A stretch of 22,565 bases of DNA from an uncultured Clostridia bacterium (GCA_947626205.1 CANQRO010000010.1:1-22565), one strand, 5' to 3'; positions 1-7,894 are shown, counted from the stretch's first letter. Notes: generated from the sequence alone by a model not told the origin. Translations and numbers: made by a program.

Positions 1-2
1 TA

Positions 3-656
3 GTAATCTTTTGTTGTATCTGCTACTTCATTATCTTTTAAATTTGCTGCTCTTTTTGCTGTCTGTAACTCTCCATTTTCATCATAGTAGTTATCACTTG
101 TTCCTATTAGAAACTTTACATCTATTGTTCCTCCGCTAGTTGTTGCATTACTTGGTTTCGATACTATCTTATATGCAAATCTTGGTATCCATACCCACAT
201 TGATCCATCATTCGTTTCTACATTCGCCCATCTCTTTTCTTTATAGTTATACCAATTACTTGAATTAAAACCGTCTTCTCCTTCTTTTATTGTTTTTCCT
301 ATTTCACTATCTGTTGGCTCTTTAAACATTACTTTCTTCATTCCAGTTAATATCGCTGGTGGGTTTGGTAGTTCTTCTCCTTCTATTTGATTTTCACTTA
401 ATATTCCATCTATGTTACTTTGAAGTTCATTTAATTTTTTCTTTTCGTTTTCTTCTGCTTCTTTATAATCTTTACTTACTTGTATTGCTTTGCTTACTAT
501 TCCATTTTCATCTAATGCTAGATTTATAGTTATTCCCGCTAGTATTAGAAGCACTATAATTGTTATTACTAGTGCAATTAATGTTACACCTTTTTGTGCA
601 TTCACGCATCTTACATTTTTGAATTTTGCTTGTAGATTTAAGTTTAATTTTTTCAT
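3..656 (-). CDS. Pilin-like surface protein, N-terminal part (gene runs off the left edge)
   Basis: The first 218 residues of a minus-strand gene are present; no stop is reached before the window ends. Translation starts at an ATG 9 bases after a GGAGGTAA site (666-673). Residues 1-22 are basic and polar. K22-G23 is followed by a hydrophobic helix, VTLIALVITIIVLLILAG (24-41), the layout of a type IV prepilin-like leader and transmembrane helix. Residues 48-90 are charged and probably helical. A later stretch with WVWIPRFAYKI begins what looks like an extracellular domain. Position +5 after the presumed cleavage site is Ala (A28), where classical pilins have Glu. The family resemblance is from the leader only; the function of the C-terminal domain is unknown. 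It could equally be a membrane-anchored surface protein that is never assembled into a fibre. No pilus assembly genes are in the window. Confidence 0.75.
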   Translation of the reverse strand, partial: MKKLNLNLQAKFKNVRCVNAQKGVTLIALVITIIVLLILAGITINLALDENGIVSKAIQVSKDYKEAEENEKKKLNELQSNIDGILSENQIEGEELPNPPAILTGMKKVMFKEPTDSEIGKTIKEGEDGFNSSNWYNYKEKRWANVETNDGSMWVWIPRFAYKIVSKPSNATTSGGTIDVKFLIGTSDNYYDENGELQTAKRAANLKDNEVADTTKDY

Positions 657-844
657 CTTCTTTTGTTACCTCCATTAAAATTATACTTAAATCATAAACA
701 AATAAAAAAACTAAAACAATATAAAAAGGTATATTTGCTAATCATATATTTACGTAATATTTTTACATTTATTGTAATTAGCTGTAAATTTATAACAATT
801 GTACTATGGAATAAAAAATAGAAAAACATACCGTAAATTGTATG

Positions 845-873
845 TTGTGCTTTTTATATTTTTCTTGTATAAT
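845..873 (+). promoter_or_regulatory. Promoter of the RluA-family gene
   Basis: TTGTGC (845-850), a 17-base spacer, then a perfect TATAAT (868-873). The expected start of transcription, about 7 bases after the -10 box, falls on the ATG at 880. A second overlapping TATAAT lies at 873-878. The -35 box is weak (3 of 6 matches). Confidence 0.55.
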
Positions 874-879
874 ATAATT

Positions 880-1737
880 ATGAAAAAAATGGTGATTGAT
901 GAAAAATATAATGGTAAAAAATTAAACTTCATATTGCATAATATATTTCCAACTTTATCTTTAAATACTTTTTATAAAGCTCTACGAAAAAAGGATATTA
1001 AAGTAAATGGAAAACGTATTCATGAAGATATGTTATTGTATACTGGAGATAGTGTAGAAATTTACATATCAGATGATTTACTTTATATTAAAAATAATGA
1101 TTTTAAAATCATTTATGAAGATGAATTCATATTAATTGTTGATAAGCCAGTAGGTATAGAAACAACTGGAGATAATAGCTTAACTTCAGAGCTTTCTAGT
1201 AAATTGTCTTATCCTATTTACCCTTGCCATAGATTAGATAGAAATACCTCTGGTCTTATTTTGTTTGCCAAAACTTCTGATGCTTTAAATATTTTAGTTG
1301 AGAAATTTAAAAATGGAGAAATTATAAAGCACTACGCTTGCCATGTATATGGTATTCCAAAAGAGAATAAAAAAACTTTAACAGCCTATTTATTTAAAGA
1401 TGCAAAAAAATCTATGGTATATATTTCTAATACTCCTAAAAAAGGATATCGTGAAATTATAACTAGCTATGAAATAATAAAAAAATTATCAGATAATACT
1501 TGCATTTTAGATGTTACGTTACATACAGGAAGAACTCATCAAATTCGTGCACACCTTGCAAGTATAGGTTTCCCAATTATTGGGGATGGGAAATATGGAA
1601 AAAATGAAATTAATCGCAAGTTTAATGCTAAAAGTCAAAAATTATGTAGTTATATTCTAAAATTTAATTTTAAAAGCAATGCCGGAATTTTAAATTACTT
1701 AAATAATCAAGAATTTAAAATTGATTATCACTTTTAA
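880..1737 (+). CDS. RluA-family RNA pseudouridine synthase
   Basis: The 285-residue product is a pseudouridine synthase of the RluA/RluD family, which isomerises specific uridines in ribosomal or transfer RNA. Residues 1-75 look like an S4-type RNA-binding domain (phrases such as 'KALRKKDIKVNGKRI'). The catalytic motif is HRLDRNTSG, whose Asp is the family's nucleophile, and GRTHQIRAHLASIGFPIIGD is the conserved distal motif. The open frame extends upstream to a TTG at 799, but that segment has no ribosome binding site and contains the promoter, so I start at ATG 880; ATG 889 is an in-frame alternative. No Shine-Dalgarno sequence precedes either. It is the only plus-strand gene and converges on the acyl ligase. 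The exact target uridine cannot be told from sequence. Confidence 0.9.
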   Translation: MKKMVIDEKYNGKKLNFILHNIFPTLSLNTFYKALRKKDIKVNGKRIHEDMLLYTGDSVEIYISDDLLYIKNNDFKIIYEDEFILIVDKPVGIETTGDNSLTSELSSKLSYPIYPCHRLDRNTSGLILFAKTSDALNILVEKFKNGEIIKHYACHVYGIPKENKKTLTAYLFKDAKKSMVYISNTPKKGYREIITSYEIIKKLSDNTCILDVTLHTGRTHQIRAHLASIGFPIIGDGKYGKNEINRKFNAKSQKLCSYILKFNFKSNAGILNYLNNQEFKIDYHF

Positions 1738-1777
1738 AAGCTACACTCTTTTATGATTTGAGAGTGTAGCTTTTAAA
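1733..1777. terminator. Shared bidirectional terminator
   Basis: An inverted repeat pairs 1733-1749 with 1761-1777 perfectly over 17 bases (core GCTACACTCT / AGAGTGTAGC), with an 11-base loop. A-runs on the left arm and T-runs on the right arm make it work on both strands. It covers the stop codon of the RluA-family gene and lies directly before the stop of the acyl ligase, so it ends both converging transcripts. Confidence 0.9.
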
Positions 1778-1778
1778 T

Positions 1779-3503
1779 TTATCTTGTTGCCATAATTTTC
1801 TTTATTTCTTCAAAACGTTTTACCTTTTGCGTAGTTGTTTTTATCATTGGCTCATCTGTTACTATAATTTCTCTTATATATTTATATGGTGGCATTGTTT
1901 TGTTAATCTTTTTAATATCTTCCCAAATTTTTTCCTTTAACTCTTCTTTTGATATTTCTCCATATATTTCATTAACATATTCTTTGTTATACACAATTTT
2001 AGCTGCTAAGTCTAAATCATCATCTTTAGTTGGAATTCCAAATACCATATTTTCTGCAACATATGGAAGATTTGTTATTAAAGCTTCTAGTTCTTCTGGG
2101 TATATGTTTTTGCCATTTTTCATTACAATTACGTTCTTTTTTCTTCCAGTTATAAATAAAAAGCCATCTTTATCTATATATCCTAAATCTCCTGTGTGAA
2201 ACCATCCATCTACTAATACTTCTTTTGTTGCCTCTTCATTTTCAAAATATCCTAGCATAACATTTGGTCCTTTTGCAATTACTTCACCTATACCTTGCTC
2301 GTTTGGTTCAAAAATTTTAATTTCTATTCCTCTTAAAGGAAATCCAACAGAACCGAAACGTATATTTTTATCATTTTCTGCTGCAATAACTGGAGCAGTT
2401 TCAGTTAAGCCATAACCTTGCACAGTTTCTATTCCAAAATTTGTAAAATTTTCTACTACTTTTTTATCTATTGCTGCAGCACCACTTACTGCCATTCTTA
2501 AACCGCCAAGCTGTTCTATAATATCTTTAAATACAATTCTTCTAATATCAATTTTAAATTTTAATAGAAAATTAGTAATTTTAGTGGCAAATTTTATTAA
2601 CTTTGTTTTACCTTGCTTCTCTATTTCTTTTAAAATTTTCTTATCCATTGCTTCTAATAATAATGGAACACAAACAAACACGGAAACTCTGTATTCTTGT
2701 ATGTTTTTTTGTATATATTTTAACCCATCACAAAAAACATTACATACTCCGTTACTTAGGAAAAATAAAAGCCCAGTTGAGCCAAAAGTATGATGTAATG
2801 GTAAAAAAGCAAGGTTTCTATCTGTTGGATAAACTTTTATACAAGAATTTAAACCATATATATTAGATACTATATTTTTCTGTGATAGCATTACAGCTTT
2901 AGATGCAGATGTTGTTCCTGATGTAAATAAAATAATACTCATTTCATCTGGATTTATTTTAGCATTTAAAAATTGAGCATCTCCATTTTTTAGTAATTCT
3001 TTGCCTTTTTCTAATAAACTATTAAACGATATGAATGATTCATTATTAATTTTATCCATGCAGATATAATATTCAACATTAAGATTACTATTATTTCTTA
3101 TTTGTTCCATAGTATCTGCATATTTACTTTCAAAAATAATTGCATCTGCATGGCTTCTTTGTAATAATCCACTTATTTCTCCAAATGGCAAAGACTTATC
3201 TAGTGGCACTACAATTCCAACACCACATAATGTAGCAATATAACTTAGGCACCATTCATATCGGTTATTTGCAATTATTGCAATTCTTTTATTTTTTAAA
3301 CCTAAACTAACTAATGCTGTACCTAGTTTATTAATATCTTCTTGTAGCATTTTATAAGTAATATTTTTATATGTTACATTATCCCCTTGTTTTTCTTTAA
3401 TAATGAAAGCAATATTATCTGGATATAAACTTACTGAATTATTAATCATTTCTCTAATATCACGATGTTCTTTTACATCATACAATACATTTTCAACATT
3501 CAT
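1779..3503 (-). CDS. AMP-dependent acyl ligase (long-chain acyl-CoA synthetase-like)
   Basis: This 574-residue protein belongs to the ANL superfamily, which activates a carboxylate with ATP to an acyl-adenylate and passes it to CoA or a carrier protein. Visible signatures in order are the phosphate loop LFTSGTTSASK (about 192-202), GYGLTETAP (363-371), WFHTGDLGYIDKDG (434-447) and GRKKNVIVMKNGKNIYPEE (453-471). A lysine in 'TTTQKVKRF' near the C-terminus fits the catalytic lysine position. The size and motif set resemble FadD-type long-chain acyl-CoA synthetases, but no acyl carrier protein or fatty-acid gene is adjacent, so the substrate is open; acyl-ACP synthetase is possible. The ATG start follows AAGGAG by 9 bases. 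It lies 114 bp downstream of the lysozyme gene, apparently with its own promoter. Confidence 0.85.
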   Translation of the reverse strand: MNVENVLYDVKEHRDIREMINNSVSLYPDNIAFIIKEKQGDNVTYKNITYKMLQEDINKLGTALVSLGLKNKRIAIIANNRYEWCLSYIATLCGVGIVVPLDKSLPFGEISGLLQRSHADAIIFESKYADTMEQIRNNSNLNVEYYICMDKINNESFISFNSLLEKGKELLKNGDAQFLNAKINPDEMSIILFTSGTTSASKAVMLSQKNIVSNIYGLNSCIKVYPTDRNLAFLPLHHTFGSTGLLFFLSNGVCNVFCDGLKYIQKNIQEYRVSVFVCVPLLLEAMDKKILKEIEKQGKTKLIKFATKITNFLLKFKIDIRRIVFKDIIEQLGGLRMAVSGAAAIDKKVVENFTNFGIETVQGYGLTETAPVIAAENDKNIRFGSVGFPLRGIEIKIFEPNEQGIGEVIAKGPNVMLGYFENEEATKEVLVDGWFHTGDLGYIDKDGFLFITGRKKNVIVMKNGKNIYPEELEALITNLPYVAENMVFGIPTKDDDLDLAAKIVYNKEYVNEIYGEISKEELKEKIWEDIKKINKTMPPYKYIREIIVTDEPMIKTTTQKVKRFEEIKKIMATR

Positions 3504-3548
3504 ATTTATAATCTCCTTGGTATATTATATTAATATAATACACTAAAG

Positions 3549-3580
3549 ATTATATTTTTTCTACCACTATACTGCACAGT
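3549..3580 (-). promoter_or_regulatory. Candidate promoter with inverted repeat before the acyl ligase
   Basis: On the minus strand a perfect TATAAT lies at 3549-3554. The -35 position at a 17-base spacing (3572-3577) is a poor match, GTGCAG. That position is covered by the inverted repeat ACTG-CA-CAGT (3571-3580). A weak -35 under a small palindrome fits a regulated promoter, but both parts are short. Confidence 0.3.
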
Positions 3581-3617
3581 CAGTTTTTTAGTACTTTTTC
3601 ATACAGTATCATGTGTT

Positions 3618-4877
3618 TTAGCTATTTGGAATTTTTAATATCTGCCCTGAGAAAATTAAGTTTGGATTTTTTATATTATTTAATCTAACAATATTAGCTA
3701 CTGTTGTACGATATCTATTTGCTATATATGTTAAATTGTCCCCTCTCCCAACTCTATAAAAAGTAAAACCTACTGCATGAGTATCGTTCGGGCGTACATT
3801 TCTTCTTAATAATAAACGTTGTCCTGGAAATATCAAATTTGGATTTTTTATATTATTTAATTTTACAATACTATTAACAGTAGTTCCAAACCTTCTTGCA
3901 ATTCTATATAAATTATCTCCTCTTTTTACTGTATAATATGTAGTTACAGATGAAGTTATATTATTATTTGAGTTTGTATCTGAAGTAGTAATTTGTAAAA
4001 CTTCTCCTGTAAAAATTAAGTTTACATTTTTTATATTATTTTCTCTTGCTATTTGTTCTACTGTTACCCCATACATATAAGCAATTTTAGATAGAGTATC
4101 TCCTCTTTTTACTGTATAAAAGATAACATTTTGAATTTCTTCTGGAGATGGATTTTGTGGTTTAGGAACTTCTGAAGAATTGTTAAGAAAAATTGCTTCA
4201 GTAAATCTATCTAAATCTACTCTTCCTGAAATTCCAGAGATTTCTCCATTATCACTATATTGGAAGCCTATCCAATTACTCCACTTTCCATTATCACTCG
4301 GTCTACTTACTCCATATTGTGCAACCCATAAAGGATATTGTTTTGCAAGTTCATTAGAAAAAATATTAATTGCATCATATGTATTAGAATAAATAACCAA
4401 ATCTTTCCCTGTTAGTTCTTTAGTTTTTTCTAAAAATATCATAGAAATAAAATTAATTTCTTCTCTACTTAAATCTCCAAAAACTTCAAAATCCATTGCA
4501 AGTCTACAATTAGGATCTGTACCTGAAATTACATTACTAAAAAATTCTGCTTCTTTTATTGCTTCTTCTTCGTTTCTGGCTCTAACAAAATGGTAAAATC
4601 CTACATTTAATCCATTGTTTTTAGCTTTATTATAATTATTCTTAAATTCTGGATCTTCTAAATAATCTCCTTCACTTGATTTAATATATACTACATCTAT
4701 TCCAGCATTTTTCACTTCTGCAAAATTAATTTGTCCTTGGTATGCACTTACATCAATTCCTTGGTAAATAGTTTCACCTTCTGGTGATAAAGCATATACT
4801 ACTTTATTAAATATAGCAAAACAAGATAATACAAATAGCCATAAAAATAATAGTATTTTTAAAAATTTATTTTTCAA
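3618..4877 (-). CDS. Secreted GH25 lysozyme with three C-terminal LysM domains
   Basis: This is a 419-residue peptidoglycan hydrolase. Residues 1-30 form a signal peptide or membrane anchor (basic start, then LLFLWLFVLSCFAIF). Residues 38-232 are a glycoside hydrolase family 25 muramidase: GIDVSAYQG near the start, the acidic pair D129 and E131 in AMDFEVF as likely catalytic residues, and GRVDLDRF near the end. A Pro-rich linker follows. Three LysM repeats bind glycan at about 252-297, 313-358 and 371-417, each with a GD(T/N)L and a 'NNIKNxNLIF' phrase. The start is a TTG, supported by a GGAGGT site at 4884-4889; no in-frame ATG has such a site. The duplicated LysM units leave an exact 24-base DNA repeat at 3661-3684 and 3838-3861. 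A role in wall turnover or in attack on other cells is inferred from the family. Confidence 0.92.
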   Translation of the reverse strand: MKNKFLKILLFLWLFVLSCFAIFNKVVYALSPEGETIYQGIDVSAYQGQINFAEVKNAGIDVVYIKSSEGDYLEDPEFKNNYNKAKNNGLNVGFYHFVRARNEEEAIKEAEFFSNVISGTDPNCRLAMDFEVFGDLSREEINFISMIFLEKTKELTGKDLVIYSNTYDAINIFSNELAKQYPLWVAQYGVSRPSDNGKWSNWIGFQYSDNGEISGISGRVDLDRFTEAIFLNNSSEVPKPQNPSPEEIQNVIFYTVKRGDTLSKIAYMYGVTVEQIARENNIKNVNLIFTGEVLQITTSDTNSNNNITSSVTTYYTVKRGDNLYRIARRFGTTVNSIVKLNNIKNPNLIFPGQRLLLRRNVRPNDTHAVGFTFYRVGRGDNLTYIANRYRTTVANIVRLNNIKNPNLIFSGQILKIPNS

Positions 4878-4904
4878 ATCGATACCTCCAAATTATATTT
4901 TAAT

Positions 4905-5020
4905 TCTTCTAAGTATTTATTACTTATACGAAAGGCATTTCGTTAAGTTAGTTGTTGGAGCAAATGCTAAATACATGAAACTTGCTTTGTTTGGACGAAT
5001 ATAGGTTACCTAACCTTGTT
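4905..5020. other. Intergenic segment with inverted repeats upstream of the lysozyme
   Basis: The 283 bases between the lysozyme and the GGGtGRT gene contain a small hairpin CGAAA-GGCA-TTTCG (4929-4942) and an inverted repeat AGGTTA-CC-TAACCT (5003-5016). On the plus strand an open frame without a credible start ends at a TAG (5002-5004) and reads '...VKLVVGANAKYMKLAL...'. No ribosome binding site supports it as a gene. It may be a regulatory leader of the lysozyme gene, a repeat-family remnant or a decayed gene end. Confidence 0.35.
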
Positions 5021-5070
5021 ATATGCGGAAAAATCTTATATAAGGTCAAGATAAAAGTAGATTTTCTTAT

Positions 5071-5108
5071 ACAATAAAAAAATAGAGCAGTTCATTTCCT
5101 GCTCTATT
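5071..5108 (-). terminator. Terminator of the NifU-like/GGGtGRT transcript
   Basis: A perfect 10-base stem AATAGAGCAG (5081-5090) / CTGCTCTATT (5099-5108) with an 8-base loop is followed on the minus strand by TTTTTATTGT. It lies 53 bases after the GGGtGRT stop codon, so it closes the long glycolytic transcript. Confidence 0.88.
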
Positions 5109-5160
5109 ATATTAATTTAATATAAATTTTGTTCTATAATACATTTCTAAAATTTTTATA

Positions 5161-6162
5161 TTATTTCATAGCTTCTTCTACTGCAACAGCAACAGATACT
5201 GTACATCCAACCATTGGATTGTTACCCATTCCGATTAATCCCATCATTTCAACATGAGCTGGAACAGATGATGAACCTGCAAATTGTGCATCTGAATGCA
5301 TTCTTCCCATTGTATCTGTCATACCATAAGAAGCTGGACCTGCAGCCATATTATCTGGGTGAAGTGTTCTTCCTGTTCCACCACCTGATGCAACAGAAAA
5401 ATATTTTTTACCTTGTTCAATGCATTCTTTTTTGTATGTACCTGCAACTGGATGTTGGAATCTTGTAGGGTTTGTAGAGTTACCTGTAATAGATACATCT
5501 ACTCCTTCCATATGCATAATTGCAACACCTTCTCTAACATCGTTTGCACCATAGCATCTTACTTGTGCTCTTTCTCCATCTGAATATTTAATTTCTTTTA
5601 CGATATTTACTTTTCCTGTAAAGAAATCAAAATCTGTTTGTACATAAGTAAATCCATTAATTCTAGAAATTACTTGTGCAGCATCTTTTCCAAGTCCATT
5701 TAATATAACTCTTAATGGTTCTTTTCTTACTTTGTTTGCAGATTTTGCAATACCAATTGCTCCTTCTGCTGCTGCAAAAGATTCATGTCCTGCTAAAAAC
5801 GCAAAGCATTTTGTTTCTTCAGATAATAACATAGAAGCTAAATTTCCATGTCCTAATCCTACTTTTCTATCATCTGCAACAGAACCTGGAATACAGAATG
5901 CTTGTAATCCTTCTCCTATTGCTTTTGCTGCATCTGCAGCTTTTGTACATCCTTTTTTAATTGCAATTGCTGCACCTAATGTATATGCCCAACATGCATT
6001 TTCAAAGCAAATTGGTTGAACACTTTTTGTAATATCATAAGGATTAAAACCTTTTTCTTTACAAATATTCAATGCATCTTCAAAATCTTTTATACCGTAT
6101 TTTTCCATTACTGGCTTAATTTGGTTTATTCTTCTTTCATAACTTTCAAATGTTACTGCCAT
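5161..6162 (-). CDS. GGGtGRT-family protein (function unknown)
   Basis: This 333-residue soluble protein carries the signature SGGGTGRT (259-266), after which the conserved 'GGGtGRT protein' family of anaerobic bacteria is named; its biochemical role is not known to me. There is no signal peptide or membrane helix. It is rich in Gly and Cys: C34, C52, C57, C72, C90, C119, C203, C247 and one near the C-terminus in NPMVGCTVSV. Conserved-looking glycine runs include GLGHGNLAS and FAFLAGHESFAAAEG. The ATG follows CCTCCTT-complement AAGGAGG by 7 bases. It lies 63 bp downstream of an IscU/NifU-like gene and is followed by a terminator, so the two probably form one unit. The pairing suggests a role with iron-sulfur clusters or thiol chemistry, but that is inference. 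Confidence 0.85.
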   Translation of the reverse strand: MAVTFESYERRINQIKPVMEKYGIKDFEDALNICKEKGFNPYDITKSVQPICFENACWAYTLGAAIAIKKGCTKAADAAKAIGEGLQAFCIPGSVADDRKVGLGHGNLASMLLSEETKCFAFLAGHESFAAAEGAIGIAKSANKVRKEPLRVILNGLGKDAAQVISRINGFTYVQTDFDFFTGKVNIVKEIKYSDGERAQVRCYGANDVREGVAIMHMEGVDVSITGNSTNPTRFQHPVAGTYKKECIEQGKKYFSVASGGGTGRTLHPDNMAAGPASYGMTDTMGRMHSDAQFAGSSSVPAHVEMMGLIGMGNNPMVGCTVSVAVAVEEAMK

Positions 6163-6225
6163 TTTTATTCCTCCTTATATAATCTTAATTTATGTGAATC
6201 AACTTACAATTCATTTCACTTATCT

Positions 6226-6918
6226 TTATTCTTTTCTTGGATCAATTTTCTTAACAGCTTCGTCAAATCTTCCATATTTTCCACTTGCTTTTTCAATTGC
6301 TTCCATTGGTTCAATACCTTTTTTAATATTTTCCATCATTTTTCCTAGATTTACATATTTATAACCAATAATTTGATTATCCTTATCTAGTCCAATTTCT
6401 ACTATGTATCCTTCTGCAAGTTCTAGGTATCTTGGTCCTTTTGCAAGTGTTGAATAAATAGTTCCTACTTGAGACCTTGTTCCTTTTCCTAAGTCTTCAA
6501 GTCCTGCACCTATTTGAAGTCCACCTTCAGAGAATGCAGATTGTGATCTACCATATACAATTTGTAAGAATAATTCTCTCATAGCAGTATTAATTGCATC
6601 ACAAACTAAGTCTGTGTTTAATGCCTCTAATATTGTTTTTCCTACTAGAATTTCTCCAGCCATTGCTGCTGAATGTGTCATTCCTGAACATCCAATTGTT
6701 TCAACTAATGCTTCTTGAATAATTCCTTCTTTAATATTTAGGGTTAATTTGCATGCTCCTTGTTGTGGTGCACACCAACCTATACCATGTGTTAATCCTG
6801 ATATATCTTTAATTTCTTTTGCTTTTACCCACTTTCCTTCTTCTGGAATTGGTGCTGGTCCATGGTCCACTCCTTTTGCTACTGGACACATTTCTTCTAC
6901 TTCTTTTGAATAAATCAT
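6226..6918 (-). CDS. IscU/NifU-like iron-sulfur cluster scaffold family protein
   Basis: The 230-residue product has a NifU N-terminal-like core at roughly residues 40-130: GIGWCAPQQGACKLTLNIKE, then ALVETIGCSGMTHS, then a later LVCDAIN. Cysteines C49, C56, C77 and C106 are spaced much like the ligand cysteines of IscU-type scaffolds, and C11 lies in MCPVAK near the start. At 230 residues it is well longer than typical IscU (about 130-150), with an N-terminal extension and about 100 C-terminal residues of unknown role. The ATG follows AAAGGAGC by 7 bases. No cysteine desulfurase (IscS/SufS) or SufBCD gene is nearby; the only partner is the GGGtGRT gene. It may therefore be a specialised relative rather than the general scaffold. 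The family call is from motifs, the dedicated role is inferred. Confidence 0.8.
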   Translation of the reverse strand: MIYSKEVEEMCPVAKGVDHGPAPIPEEGKWVKAKEIKDISGLTHGIGWCAPQQGACKLTLNIKEGIIQEALVETIGCSGMTHSAAMAGEILVGKTILEALNTDLVCDAINTAMRELFLQIVYGRSQSAFSEGGLQIGAGLEDLGKGTRSQVGTIYSTLAKGPRYLELAEGYIVEIGLDKDNQIIGYKYVNLGKMMENIKKGIEPMEAIEKASGKYGRFDEAVKKIDPRKE

Positions 6919-6970
6919 TTTAATTGCTCCTTTCTAGTATTTGATTTATTTATTAAAAATTTTAAAAACA

Positions 6971-7891
6971 TTAATTAATATTAAGAATTTGATTTATAGT
7001 AGTTACTGTTTCTTCTTCATTATCATCTATTCTTTCATCTACTGTACCTACATTTGCTAAACTTATATTTTGATTTACTGCATCTTTTTTTCTATTTTTT
7101 GCATTTAAATTATCATTTATAGTATTTATGCTGCCTTTCGCAGTGTTTATATTTTTACCTATTGTAAATATGCTTTCATTTGCTTTATTTGTATTAGCAT
7201 TTTCATCTTCTGTATTTATGCTTGCATTAGCATTAGCATTTTCATCTTCTGCATTTATGCTTGTATTAGCATTAGCATTAACGCTTGTGCTTACTATATT
7301 GATATTCTGCCTTCCATATTCGAAAGCATTTCCCACTTTTTTATCATAAATTCCTTCTTGGTAAACCTTTTCTTGTTTTTCTATATTGTTACCCTTTTCT
7401 AAAATATATTCCTCTATCATTTTTCTTTCCTTTTTAGAATAACTTGATAAAGGAGTTCCAAGATAGTTATACCTCCATATTAAGTGCCTATCATAATTAT
7501 TGTATTTAGAATTTTGCAAATTTTCATAATTGTATAGTATTTTAAATTTAAAATTTTCTATTGATATAGTTATATTACTCCATGCCTTTTCGCCAGAATT
7601 TATGAAATCGTTTCGTAATTCTTTTATAGTGTTGTATAATTTTTCGGCTAATTTTAAGTATGCTTGTTCATCTACATTAAATCTGTTTGGTACTTCATAT
7701 ACATTAACAGGATTCACTTTAAATAAGCTTTTAGGATAATAATAGAAAAACATTTCACCTGTTTGTAAGTTACTATAATGATCCACCACAGATGCGTATA
7801 AATAAACTCTATCCCATTTTTCTGGTATCATATTAAATATCTGTCTTTGTATTTTCTCATATTCACTTCTAATTTTGGTTGTAACTAGCAT
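6971..7891 (-). CDS. YezG/DUF600-type immunity protein with low-complexity tail
   Basis: Residues 8-165 resemble the YezG (DUF600) immunity family, which neutralises secreted polymorphic toxins of Gram-positive bacteria: 'MIPEKWDRVYLYASVVD', FFYYYP, 'YEVPNRFNVDEQAY', ELRNDFINSGEKAWSNIT and DRHLIWRYNYLG are in the family's usual order. The 306-residue length is about twice that of a typical member because of a tail (about 166-306) rich in Asn, Ala, Ser and Thr, with a 13-residue tandem repeat (ASINTEDENAN-type). No cognate toxin or WXG100 secretion gene is in the window. The start codon is only 3 bases past the gpmI stop, and its AAGAGGAT ribosome binding site overlaps the end of gpmI, so translation is probably coupled. 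The immunity assignment rests on motif similarity; the tail's role is unknown. Confidence 0.72.
   Translation of the reverse strand: MLVTTKIRSEYEKIQRQIFNMIPEKWDRVYLYASVVDHYSNLQTGEMFFYYYPKSLFKVNPVNVYEVPNRFNVDEQAYLKLAEKLYNTIKELRNDFINSGEKAWSNITISIENFKFKILYNYENLQNSKYNNYDRHLIWRYNYLGTPLSSYSKKERKMIEEYILEKGNNIEKQEKVYQEGIYDKKVGNAFEYGRQNINIVSTSVNANANTSINAEDENANANASINTEDENANTNKANESIFTIGKNINTAKGSINTINDNLNAKNRKKDAVNQNISLANVGTVDERIDDNEEETVTTINQILNIN
7191..7268. repeat. Tandem repeat of 39 bp in the immunity gene tail
   Basis: Two adjacent 39-base units (7191-7229 and 7230-7268) differ at 3 positions, and a partial third begins at 7269. In protein terms each encodes 13 residues of Asn/Ala-rich sequence with an EDENAN core. 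Confidence 0.85.
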
Positions 7892-7894
7892 ATC

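Noticed and set aside
799..879. Upstream extension of the RluA-family gene to a TTG
   Set aside because: It contains the promoter boxes, lacks a ribosome binding site and adds residues outside the family's usual domain.
5732..6348. Plus-strand open frames opposite the GGGtGRT and NifU-like genes
   Set aside because: Shadow frames of conserved minus-strand genes; no start signals.
7191..7290. Possible CRISPR-like array
   Set aside because: The repeats are directly adjacent, in frame and coding, with no spacers.
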